From assembly GCF_033473495.1 (NCBI RefSeq), contig NC_088937.1, positions 558,001-622,000 on the forward strand: 64,000 nt of DNA, read 5' to 3'. Of this stretch, positions 54,212 to 64,000 are shown piece after piece; the stretch's first letter is position 1; each line of letters begins with the position of its first letter. The stretch comes from Cercospora beticola (Eukaryota; Ascomycota; Dothideomycetes; Mycosphaerellales; Mycosphaerellaceae). The position numbers were made by a program, and so were the translations under genes. The notes beneath the pieces are model-generated. The model had not been told where the DNA came from. It saw only the letters and a program-made list of their open reading frames with translations, and made no database searches.

Positions 54212-55157
54212 CTAGACTGGGAGGTTGAACTTCTTGCCTTGCAGTACCCTGTGAAGTGCGTCAGCCTTGTTACCCATGCGGCATATCCCACGTGTTCCTG
54301 CAAGACGTACTTGGTGTAGTAGATCCAGAAGAAGTCCGAGTAGAGCACAGTCTGAATGATACCCGCAATCACCGGAATGGGGTCCCAGTAATGGTTCTCC
54401 GTGAAGAATCGCCATATCCAGTTGGGAATGTAAAGCGCTCTGTAGGCACCGAGAGCGAACAGATAGTGCGTTGTGATGGTTTCAGCCTCCCCTGTCCTTT
54501 GCAACATGAAGAGTTGGGGCAGAATGGCAACGGACTCCAGCCAGATCGAAAATGCCCAGAGCATCTGCCGCCTTCCTGTCAGCTATGCGTTCCATCCGCA
54601 GGCCAAGTTCATGCTCTTTCTCCTTACCTCTGTCAAGCTGTATCGGTAAGGGAACAAAAGCCCCATGACGGCCGCTCCTCCAATCAGATATTCCACCTTG
54701 AAGGTATCCTGATTCGGGTCGTGCGTCGGTTTGTAGTCGTTGAGCATGAGGTATATCGTGTAGGCCTGCGCGCCAATGAAGATGATTTTGAAGGTAGTGT
54801 TCCAAAGGCTGTTTGTTGGGTTCGTCCATAGCAGATCTGCCACCTTCCGTCAGCCAGCCCTCTCACATACCCTGATGCTCTTTCCAACTGACCAAGATAT
54901 CTCGTAACGTAGACCACGAGGTAGAGAAATTGTGATTTGAAGGAAATACCCGATGCGCTCTGCAGGCAGCCATTAGCTCGAAGAACCCAATGCGTGGATG
55001 CCGCCGCGGGGATCGCATACACTTGACGACTTCATCTTAGCAAGCAGTATGAAGATGGATGCCAAATGCGACAAGTCGCCTGTCTCAATTAGTTGCTGTC
55101 CGCGACTTCCATAACATGCTTTCTCGCATCCATACCCAAGATCCGGAAGAGATTCAT
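54212..55157 (-). CDS. ERD2: ER lumen protein-retaining (K/HDEL) receptor Erd2, 6 exons
   Basis: Seven-helix Golgi/ER membrane receptor that returns HDEL-tailed proteins to the ER. Exons 55136-55157, 55021-55079, 54893-54959, 54628-54836, 54311-54564 and 54212-54248 give 215 residues, the normal family length. It starts [20 protein letters not shown], followed by [20 protein letters not shown], both classic Erd2 segments, and contains [39 protein letters not shown] and [20 protein letters not shown], which form the ligand-binding and trafficking regions. It ends GKKFNLPV. The five introns are 56-63 nt and three of them interrupt codons; every junction restores the conserved protein. Confidence 0.97.
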
Positions 55158-55482
55158 GGTGGCTGCTTATCCGTGCCGCAGCAGATGTCGTTTCGTGGAG
55201 CGTCAGGTCGCAAAATGGTAATGGGCAAGACCGTGTGTTCCAATGTGAAGTCAATGCAAAGCGGGCCCCTTGCGGCGCATGTGTGTGTTGTGTTGTTGAC
55301 GACAGCTTTCAGAAAAGTGAAAGCCACAACTTCCCAACGACGAGGACCCTCGAAACAAGTGGTTCAGCTCCACACAGCAGCAGCTGTGAATCGCCGACCC
55401 CTGCAGCGCCCATTCCCGCCTTCCCGCACCCACTGCCATTCCCTGCTTCCCACTTTCCTACACCTCACACTCCACCACTCAA
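55158..55482. promoter_or_regulatory. Divergent promoter of ERD2 and the GH85 gene
   Basis: 325 bases between divergent starts. The side nearest 55482 is pyrimidine-rich (repeated ccc/ctt runs), a common feature of fungal core promoters. No specific site was recognised. Confidence 0.5.
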
Positions 55483-57684
55483 ATGGATCAACCTTCCTCC
55501 CAAAAGTCTTGTGTTGATGCTGAGTGGGCAGAGCAGAGGACTCGAGATGCCTTGAAAGGCTTCACATACTTCGGGACGTTCGACGAACTACTGGCTTGGA
55601 CACCAGACGACGCCGACGCCCTGCAGAAGTCCAACACTCCGCTCCTCCAGCGAGCAGAATCGGACAGCGATCATGGCGCCAAAGTGATGCTCATACATGA
55701 CTACCAAGGCGGATACAACGACTATGAATCCTGTCAGGGCCAGGTTGTGCCCAAGGAACAATACTCTTGCAATCACCTCCAATTCGTGGAGACGTTCGTG
55801 TATTTCTCTCATCGTCTTGTGTCTGTCCCGCCTCCTACTTGGACGAATACGTGCCATCGCAATGGTGTCATTGTACTCGGGACTTTCATCGTCGAGCCTG
55901 GATCTAATGATGTTGAATACATATTGCAGCAGGACGAGTCCGGCTCGTTTTGGGTCGCTCGGAAGCTCGCCAATATGGCCAAATGTTATGGCTTCGATGG
56001 CTGGCTGATTAACATTGAAACTCCCTTCCCGCTGCTATCCTGGAGTGCGGCAAAGCTGGAAGGCTTCCTGCGGCAGTTGAGAGATGAGCTCGGCGTGAAC
56101 AGCAAGGTAGTGTGGTAGGTCTGCTTGTTCCATTAGCTTATTTCCCGAGAATGCGCTCTCGCTACAGACTCATCACTTTACAGGTACGATGCACTCACGA
56201 CGCTCAACTTCATCTGGTATCAGAACACATTGAACTACATGAATCTACAGTTCGCCATCGCGGCAGGCTCTATGCTTACTAACTACAAATGGGATCCAGA
56301 GCTGGCTCAGAGCGGCAAAGCTCGTGCCTTGGAAAGCGATTTGGGTCTTGATAACTTGTACTTTGGCATCGATGTCTGGGCACAGAATTATCAGCAAGAC
56401 AGGAAGCACAGGCGCGTTACGTGGCCTAGGCTCTTCGGTGGTGGCACAGGCACTGGCCTCGGCGTGCAGGTCCTCCAGGAGCTGGGTCTGAACGCTGGCC
56501 TCTTCGCGCCGGGTTGGTCGTATGAGCATTTCAGCGACCACAACTCTGCGGTGGAAGGAGCAATATGGAAGGGCACTCCGCTGCCGGAGGACCTGGCCTG
56601 CGACTGCGACCCGCAAAGACCACACGATACGGCGCCATATCAGCAACATGGAGTAGTTGAGTATGCGAAAGCTTTCCCAGCTGGATCTTCCACTTTCTTC
56701 CACACCAACTTCGAGCGCGCTTTTTCGCGAAACGATGACGGAGTCGTAAATGCCTTTCTAGGCTTTCAAAATATTCAGCCATTCGAGACCGAATCTCGTC
56801 CTCATGCTGCGCAACTTCAAGCAAAAGTCCATGACTCTCCCTCGAGATGCGTTCTGTCCATTGCGCCTCTCAGCCAAGGCGCCATGTCACGCTCGCGAAT
56901 TCAGCTTGCGAAAATGGCAGTGGCTGCTCTCGAGCCACTGAAGCTTACGATGAGATACCGTATCTTGCATTACGCTCACCGCGATCTCTGGCTCCAGGCC
57001 GACTTCCAAGATAGCTATGGCCAACGACAGTCGAGGCGTGAAGCACTTGTCGTGACCGACAAACAGCTCGCGAGGCTAGAGTGGACACTCGACATCAACG
57101 CTTCCGAAATGGGGCCCATCGCACAGACAGAGCAACCAATTTTCCTCGAAAGCCTGTTCATCTGCTTTGAGTTCGACCAGAACTCTTCGTCACTTGAGGC
57201 GGCAAAGTCTGATATTCTTGAGATATATTCCATCACAGTTCTAACAAAGTCCGCCAAGAGGCCTCGTTGTGACATTTCCGATCTCGGTCTGGAGAAGCGA
57301 GGGACTGGCATGAATCGTCACTCGAGGCTACATTGGAAGATCAGTTCAGACCCTGGACAGAGTCACGATGACACCGCTATGCCATATAGTCCTATCACAG
57401 GACCTTGCGCCCATTTCAGAATTTCTGCTGATGGAAAGGAGTTGGGAAGGGCTTATGCGTTGGAATTCGTTCTTCCACCAAGCACTGAGAGAAACGGGGC
57501 GGATATGGTGCGAGAGATCAAGATCGCCGGCATAGGCTTTGATAGGCAGGTCCTGTGTGAGGCGACGATCATTCTTGCTGAGCCTGACGATGGCATTCAG
57601 GAGGAGGCAGCCGGATGGGTCTTGGTTGAACAGGCTTTTCTCGGGAAGAGCAGCGACAGACTCTCGTGCGTCGAGAAAGAGTAG
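55483..57684 (+). CDS. Endo-beta-N-acetylglucosaminidase, GH85, 2 exons
   Basis: Exons 55483-56114 and 56184-57684 give 710 residues. GH85 enzymes cut the chitobiose core of N-glycans; cytosolic forms clear free glycans or deglycosylate misfolded glycoproteins. The catalytic region is intact: GFDGWLINIE carries the Asn-x-Glu pair used in substrate-assisted catalysis, preceded by HRNGVIVLGTFIVEP. After the intron come VVWYDALT, NLYFGIDVWAQNY and LFAPGWSYEHF, also typical. The C-terminal part (about 400-710) is a beta-rich accessory region. No signal peptide is visible, so a cytosolic enzyme is likely. The gene is convergent with the M24 peptidase, with only 73 bases between stops. Confidence 0.92.
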
Positions 57685-57757
57685 GACATATATGGTTGTC
57701 TCCGGCGCTTTACTCACCCGTGAATTGATTTCAGCCTCTCTCACCACGTTCGTATCT

Positions 57758-59135
57758 TCATAAATCCTCCTTCTGTTCTTTCGACGACCTCACCAAATGA
57801 AACTTCTCCTGCCTCCCCCAAACCCACTCCCCGCTCTTTTTCTCCGAATCCCAATACACATCCTCCTCCAATGGGAACACAATCGTCTCATTTCGCTCCT
57901 CAACCCAATGCTCCACATACAACTCCACGCTATAATACATATCCTTCAACAATGGCAAATCACCCAAAACAGGAACGCCATCTTGCAAATTCGTCATGCC
58001 GATCAGTGTTCCAGCACTATGGCCCCAGTCGCCGATGGGGTGCGAATAGATCTTTCCGGAAATGTTGGCCTCGCGCATGGACTCGAGAGCGTTGAGGAGG
58101 ATTTCGTTTCCTGAAAGGCCGGGGACCATGTGTGAGCGAACGATGTCTTGAAGTTTATTGCCTTTCTTCAGACCCGCGAGGAGAGAGGCGGGAATGTCCG
58201 ATTCTGAAGCGCCAGGGTGAAGTACATAAGCGAGATGTTGTGTGTCTGTATTGAGACCTAGGGCTGTGAGGCCGAAGTCGACGTGCAGAAGGTCGCCGTG
58301 TTTGATCGTGTTTTGCTTTTCCGCATTAGAGCGTTGTGATTTGTCTTCTGCTGTTAACCAGCCTGGGAGGATTGTCACATCGGGGTGGAACCAAGTCGTG
58401 TAATTCAGTGATTGCAATCTCTCTCGAAACCACCATTCGACATCTTCGGTCGTTGTCTTGCCGGGGGTGATGACTCGCTCACTGAAGCCTTCATCTATGA
58501 CTGCCCATGCTGTCTCCATGAGCTTACGATACCAGTGCAGGCGCGATTTAGGCATTGTCGCAATATACTCCACTGCCACCAATGGCTTCGATACGAAACG
58601 CTCGTTCCATGGTGCGGGAACTTCTTCAAGTAGCTTCCTGTATTCTCCCGCATGTAAGCCTCCAGCAAATGCGATCTCTGAATCGATGTTCAGTGCAATA
58701 CTGTGTGGATCGCAAAATCGAAGTACATTGTGGAGGTCTTGCCAGAGCTTTGGAGTGTTATCGATCCACGTGTGAGATTCGCAGCCTTCAAAGCCGTCAT
58801 CTGCGAAGAATATGGAAAGCGTTCTACGTCGTGCTGAGAATTGCTCTGCTTGCTTCATGGACCAGAAGACGGTTTCTTCGCCATATTCGCGTTGGCTGAC
58901 CTGGAAAAGAAAGTCAGTCTGAAGACTTCGCGTGAGTCTAATTGAATGCGCAATGTACAATCCAAGCATCGACACCGTGTTTACGCAGAATGGCAGGTAT
59001 CGTGGCTAATCTCTCTTCACGCCAGCCATCTTGGATTTTTGCTTGCTCACGTAAACTGGGCAGGTGGTGAACGTGTGGACTAGAAGCGGAGATGCCCAGA
59101 GCAAGACACAGTACCACAGAAGCCTGCTTCAACAT
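57758..59135 (-). CDS. Secreted M24-family (creatinase/aminopeptidase P-like) metallopeptidase, 2 exons
   Basis: Exons 58959-59135 and 57758-58900 give 439 residues. A signal peptide covers about 1-17 (KQASVVLCLALGISA). The N-terminal creatinase-like domain includes KHGVDAWI joined after the intron to VSQREYGEE, as in relatives. The C-terminal pita-bread fold has likely metal ligands: both Asp in HVDFGLTALGLNTDTQHL, His in the SHPIGDWGHSAG segment, and Glu in YSVELYVEHW and FPLEEDVYW. Such enzymes release Xaa-Pro or related N-terminal residues; the specificity here is unknown. The 58-nt intron has a gtacat donor, slightly off consensus, and a tttccag acceptor. Confidence 0.88.
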
Positions 59136-60018
59136 GTTGCAAATGATGACTTGGCAATGGAAAGCGTCGTCTCAGCAGACATGCAGATGAAGTCGAAGTG
59201 GCATGCCTCAGGAACGAGAAGTCTCCACAGAACCTTCCCTTGTTCGGGTTAGCGGGAACAAGTGCTCAGATGTTCGTCCTGGGAGAACATATCCTACCGC
59301 ACTCCAACGGTTCTTCTTGTCCCATTGAACTTGAGTCTCTCGTGTAGCGCTCGCCAACAACTACTACAGTACGAGCCCTCACAAACTCCTCCTCGTCCGC
59401 ACGTGTCTCACCCACGATAAGAACCACGCCGCCAAGCCCTGCGCCAAGTCGCCCCTTCCCCATTCGAGCTCAACCTCCAGGATCCCGGAAGCACCACAGT
59501 CTGGGCATTTCAGATCCAACGACATCATTCCCCAGCCCCAATTTGTTTCTTTCACACCAGATGCCGCCGCTACGCGCTGCTACGCGAGTCCACACGCTGC
59601 AAGCTATGCTTCCACGTGCTAGCTTACTAGCTTCCATGCTGTCTCAGGAACGGGTAAAGGCCCTAAGCGGAGCTCACATGCATGAAGCGTGTGAAGCTAT
59701 CCGCTGCTATCGGCGAAGCTAGTTCCTCCCATTGACGTTGATGTGCACGCATTGGGAATGGGTGAGCCGGTTCGGAGAAAAGAAGAAAGTGGTGCTTTTG
59801 CTGCAGGCTTACTTATTTATTTGGGAACGAGGTCCTTGCTTTTCTGTTTCTGCTCGGGCTTTTTGTTCTGGTAGGTGATCTTCTGTTCCTTGGAACTTCG
59901 TCCTGTGTCGTGTTGGAGCACAGCATTGAGCTTCGCTGTCCGGATTCATTCACTGCGGTGTCCAGTAGGAACGCGAACAGCTATCTAGCCGGTTACGAAA
60001 GCTGAACAGCTACCTACC
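59136..60018. other. Divergent intergenic region
   Basis: 883 bases between the M24 peptidase and the phosphodiesterase. No supported gene. It probably holds both promoters; no binding motif was recognised. Confidence 0.5.
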
Positions 60019-61497
60019 ATGCCTTCCACACTCAAGCTCGCGGCCGTTACCCTGGCCGTTGGACTGGCAGCCGCTGCTCCCGCGCCAGCAAAGAGACAGG
60101 ACGACGGATCGTGGAGTCCTGGCAAGTACGAAGGAGCAGGAACACCATATGATGATGGGAAGTGGTCTCCAGGCAAATACCCAGGTGGTGGCAGCAATGG
60201 CGGAGGAGGCAGCCAGCAGCCAGTGTCGCCTCAGCCATACCGCGGCCATGCGAAAGGACAACCAGAGAAGAGCTTGAATGTCCAGCTTGGACCGAGGCCA
60301 TGGTACCTCGTGGATAACATGGACGATGGTCCATTGAAGGAGAAGCTGGAGAGCTGCTCTGAGGGCCCTTTCCAGACCAGCAGTTTCTCCATCTCGCATC
60401 GTGGAGCTGCATTGCAATTCCCAGAGCACTCGAGAGAAGGCTATGAAGCTGCAGCACGAATGGGAGCAGGTGAGCAACAATTCCTGAAGCCAATGATCAA
60501 AGAATTGCAAGACTGACATCCTCCAGGCATCATCGAATGCGACGTAAGCTTCACCTCCGACCGGGAACTCGTCTGCCGCCACTCCAACTGCGACCTCCAC
60601 TACACAACCAACATCCTCGCAATTCCCGAGTTGGCAGCAAAATGCTCCGAACCTTTCGTCCCCTTCAACCCCGAAACAGGCGACCTCGCCACAGCAAAAT
60701 GCTGCACATCCGACATCACCCTCGCCGAATACAAAACCCTCTGCGCCGAAATGGAATCCGGAACCTTCAACGCCCTGAACACATCCCAATACAACGGCCG
60801 CTTAGGCCAAACCCCCGACTGGCGCACAAACCTCTACGCCGCAGATTGTGCCGAACCCGTCTCCCTCAAAGAACAAATCGCTTTAGTCGACAGCTACGGC
60901 CTAAATTTCACAGCCGAAGCCAAAACTCCTGAGATTGACATGCCATTCGAAGGAAACTACACCCAAGAAAACTTCGTCCAACAAATCGTCGATACATTCG
61001 ATGAAGCTAACATCGACCCCTCACGTGTCTGGTTACAATCTTTCCTCCCGGCGGATATTTTCTACTGGATCGATAATACCCCCGCATATGGCGAACAAGC
61101 CGTCTACCTCGACGAACGCGCAGATTTGAACGCTACAGGTTACGAGGAAGCAGTTGCTTCTCTTCCAGGTCTTGCAGAACGTGGAGTCAAGATCATCGCG
61201 CCGAGTATTTGGCAATTGATTACTGCGGATAATGAGACACAGTCAATAATTCCTTCGACGTATGCTACTGCGGCGAAGGATGCGGGGTTGGAGATTATTA
61301 CGTGGAGTTTTGAGAGGAGTGGACCACTGGAGGAAGGTGGAGGATATTATTACTCTTCTGTGAACAACTTGATTAACAATGATGGAGATCAATTCGAAGT
61401 GATCGACGTCATCGCCCAACAGGTCGGTGCTACGAAGATTTTTAGTGATTGGCCGGGGACGAGTACTTATTATGCGAATTGCTTTGGGTTGGAGTAG
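60019..61497 (+). CDS. Secreted glycerophosphodiester phosphodiesterase-family protein, 2 exons
   Basis: Exons 60019-60469 and 60527-61497 give 473 residues. The signal peptide is followed by a Kex2-type Lys-Arg at 25-26. A linker then holds two copies of a ten-residue motif, [10 protein letters not shown] (28-37) and [10 protein letters not shown] (45-54), and a Gly-rich stretch. The GDPD barrel starts near 120 with [15 protein letters not shown]; the catalytic His pair is His in HRG and His in CRHSNCDL, with metal ligands in IIECDVSF. It ends [18 protein letters not shown]. Family members hydrolyse glycerophosphodiesters; this large secreted fungal subtype has no known substrate. The 57-nt intron contains stops and shifts frame, which supports the model. 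Confidence 0.9.
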
Positions 61498-61965
61498 AAG
61501 AATATCCAAGCAGGAAGATGGAGAGCATAGATGACAATGATCTGAAATGATGTCAACAAGAAGTAAACAGAGATGATGTGAAGTAAGCAATGTACAGAAA
61601 AGGATATATGACCAGAACGCAACAGCCAATCGATTTGCTCGAATTTCAGGAAAATGAATGTCGCCCACTCCTCCTACAGGCAAGCCACACCAGGGGGTAT
61701 CTCTCAATTGCACTTCGATCCTCCAGATTGCATTCCGCCAATATTAGGAAGTCGCCCACCTTTATTCGATGCAATGATAATACATGTTGTCCAAAGTCGC
61801 GTTGAAGACGCCAAGAACAGCATATGCTTGCTTCGTCCCGTCCAGTATCGATGACATGCAAGGCCGTTTCGAATAATTGATGCGCCGAGTAAGAATGTTG
61901 GTCGTGACGGGCATGATCAGTCGTGGGTTGTCGAGAAAGCCGCTTGAGTTGACAAATGAGGAACA
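61498..61965. other. Convergent intergenic region
   Basis: Holds the presumed 3' UTRs of the phosphodiesterase and the next minus-strand gene. Nothing else is seen. Confidence 0.55.
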
Positions 61966-62631
61966 TCACTTCCTCCCCTCAAACAGCTTCCTTGCCACCT
62001 GTTGTGCAGTCTCCACATCGTACGAACGACACTTCATGACTGTGTCGAATGCCGAGCTGTCCGGCCACCAATTTCCCTCAGAGTTGCCGCACTGGATCAA
62101 GGTGACAGGATGCTTGAGTGGTCTCCCACCCAGGCTTTCCTTCAACGCCGCATTGGCGTTCTCCGCAAACTCGATCTGATCGCCAAGACTTTCGGTCTTG
62201 TTGGATACTGGCTCAGATATAACAACCACGACGGCATCGGCTTGGCTGAGGAATGCATCGTGGGTGTCTGTGAAGCCAATCTTGGGATGATATGGCACAT
62301 GGCGAATACGCTTGTGGTGTCGACTGAGAGCGCGGCCTAGGGTTTCGAACGGATCGGTGTTGTTGCCAGATGAAGTCTTGCTGGGGAATGCCTTGGCAGC
62401 AATGACAGGCGTGAAGAGCACAATGGTGCTCGAGCTGGTCAGGGCACTCAAACCTTGAGCTGAAGAACGAGTCATTGTGCACAGCTCTGTGGGCGTGGCC
62501 TCGTTGATGACTGACGATATAGGGATCTGGGATGTTGTGGTCTTGGGAAAGGTAGGAGGAATGTTGTCTAGCCAATGTCTCACTGCCCGTTGTTTGGTGT
62601 CAGGAGAGTTTGTGGATGATGAAGCTTGCAT
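61966..62631 (-). CDS. Conserved fungal protein of unknown function
   Basis: 221 residues from the ATG at 62631. The frame continues upstream to about 62736 without an ATG, so an upstream exon joined at a gcgcag acceptor near 62735 may exist and the N-terminus is uncertain. The body contains STIVLFTPVIAAKAFPS, HKRIRHVPYHPKIGFTDTHD and ADAVVVVISEPV, suggesting an alpha/beta fold with exposed beta strands. I recall similar hypothetical proteins in filamentous fungi but no function. No signal peptide or membrane segment was found in the part that can be read. Confidence 0.6.
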   Translation of the reverse strand: MQASSSTNSPDTKQRAVRHWLDNIPPTFPKTTTSQIPISSVINEATPTELCTMTRSSAQGLSALTSSSTIVLFTPVIAAKAFPSKTSSGNNTDPFETLGRALSRHHKRIRHVPYHPKIGFTDTHDAFLSQADAVVVVISEPVSNKTESLGDQIEFAENANAALKESLGGRPLKHPVTLIQCGNSEGNWWPDSSAFDTVMKCRSYDVETAQQVARKLFEGRK

Positions 62632-64000
62632 TGTGGGAGAGGGAAGTGGCGAGGCATATGTATGTTGGTTTGCCTCGCCAATGCGGACGTTGGAGGCGGG
62701 GATTAATATCGACAAGCCGATTCCTGCGCAATCATGAGCACTACTCGACGTCTCCCACAGCCGGCAGTATGCGCTGAGTCTTGGGTGACACTGGAGACGT
62801 GTGTAGTCCTGTTTTGGTCTTGTGCAGGGCTGGTCAACGGGCTAGTAGGCGGGAGGGCAGGATTGTCCGAAGTGTCGAATGGCATCAACGACCAGTGAGG
62901 ACTGGCAGCAGGTGGAGGCTGCAATGGATCCCGGTCGCGATAGCGTTCAGCGTCGTAGTTGTGGTGACACAATTGTGCCCGTGGTGGGCTCGGTTAACAA
63001 TAGCAATGAATGAGAGAAATGGTCGAATTGAAGAGACATGGTTGGGCGCACAGCAGCAAAGTGACACAATTATATTGGCTGAGGGCGGATCGCAGCGTGA
63101 CAGGCAAGGGTGGGCTATGCGTCGAGGTGCATCAGGCAGACGCAGTATTTGAGTGTCGACGGGGGGCGTGCTGTGCGCATTCCGCCGCGTGCCCCGGCCG
63201 TGGTGGTGTTGCACAGCGGAGAAGTTGGTTCAGCAATGGAAGCTCGGGCGGAGCGGCAAGCCGGCGGCGATGGCAGGAATTGGACGGTGCCGGTCGTCGA
63301 TGATTGTCGACAGCAGCAGCAGCAGCGGGCATCCGTGTGGCTCGAGCAGAAGTCTGGCTGCAGCTCGTGCCGGCAGTTGCGGCCATGTCCGTAAACGAGC
63401 GGCAGGAGGCATCGTTCCATTTGTACGAGAAGGCACCTGTCTGTCAGTCTGCTGCTGGTTTGCCTGTCAGCGGACGGCCGTGGCTTGGCCATCAGCACCA
63501 TCGCATTCGTGCGACAGTGACGGGGTGCATAGCGGATCTCAATTGCAGGCAGCTTGCCGACGACGACCACTGGGAGTAGAGGTTGCCCGTTACACCGCAG
63601 TCGGCTCGCGCGTCATTCTCGCAAAGAACGACAGCTCTGTGCGGTGCCCCTGGGTTGCGCCGCGCGCACGCTCGAGGGCTGAGCCGTAGGCGACCGGTGA
63701 CCAGCAGACATGGATGGGCCACGCGACCGGCGCTGAATGCGGCCACTCGCCCGTCGCCTGAGCATCGCCGTCGCCTTGTTCGGTGGTCATGTCAAGGAGT
63801 GAGGTCGACAATCGGGGAAAAGGCCACTGCTAAAAACAGGAGTCATCTCCATCCCGCCTTCCTGATTGGACAGAGCGCGTCGATTGCACAACCGCTGAGA
63901 CACTTCGTCTGGCCGGCAGGCACGCTCGTGGCACAGCCAGCACAGCACACTCTCACCTCGCAACGCACCTCCCTCTCCGTCGAAAGCCGCTCTTCCCTCT
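62632..64000. other. Window end without a supported gene
   Basis: A minus frame at 62703-62972 looks weakly coding (Pro/Asp/Ser-rich) but has no ATG. A short CAG run sits at 63311-63326. The remainder is GC-rich with overlapping frames and may be the upstream region of a gene beyond the window. Confidence 0.4.

Noticed and set aside
63115..63570. Overlapping ORFs around a CAG run near the window end
   Set aside because: Low-complexity Ala/Arg/Cys-rich translations in several frames on both strands, with no family resemblance.

Overview
The window is nuclear DNA of a filamentous ascomycete, most likely a dothideomycete; the class-level call is inference from gene content and gene style. Genes are dense and carry many short introns (about 45-100 nt) with GT..AG ends and CTAAC/CTGAC branch sites. 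The set includes velvet (veA), Zn2Cys6, UstYa/DUF3328, F-box-like/2EXR, GH85, lamA/lamB and an Mga2/Spt23-like gene. No rRNA, tRNA, CRISPR array or intact transposon was recognised. All gene models were built by eye from splice signals, reading phase and family knowledge.

Layout. 0.7-4.6 kb: a flavin amine oxidase followed by a Zn2Cys6 regulator on the same strand. 4.9-6.5 kb: an unrecognised coiled-coil protein. 7.2-11.3 kb: a divergent pair, the three-RRM protein Pub1 and a Mediator Med2-like acidic protein. 11.5-13.9 kb: the most interesting locus, a secreted precursor with four near-identical AQAYGNEK repeats, divergent from a UstYa-family (DUF3328) oxidase gene; this looks like a minimal fungal RiPP locus. 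15-23.4 kb: two F-box-like proteins, a dual-specificity phosphatase, a small membrane protein and a small conserved protein. 26.5-27.2 kb: a four-exon gene for a 130-residue internally duplicated protein that no single ORF reveals. 28.9-30.8 kb: veA, with almost 4 kb of gene-poor DNA upstream. 34.6-35.2 kb: a secreted cysteine-containing protein, then a 13-bp minisatellite. 36.6-40.7 kb: an Mga2/Spt23-like IPT/TIG factor. 43.2-48.8 kb: the divergent lamA-lamB pair. 49.1-53.4 kb: an EDC4-like decapping scaffold. 54.2-55.2 kb: the KDEL receptor Erd2. 55.5-59.1 kb: a GH85 endo-beta-N-acetylglucosaminidase convergent with a secreted M24 peptidase. 60.0-62.6 kb: a secreted GDPD-type phosphodiesterase and a conserved hypothetical.

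How the genes work together. Most are independent housekeeping or regulatory genes. Two divergent pairs look functionally coupled. LamA (biotin carboxylase + PxpC + PxpB + biotinyl domain) and LamB (PxpA family) together hold the parts of an ATP- and biotin-dependent lactam-opening system, and two GATA sites lie between them. The repeat precursor and the UstYa gene look like substrate and tailoring enzyme of a ribosomal peptide pathway; that link is inferred from domain type and adjacency and needs chemistry and expression data.
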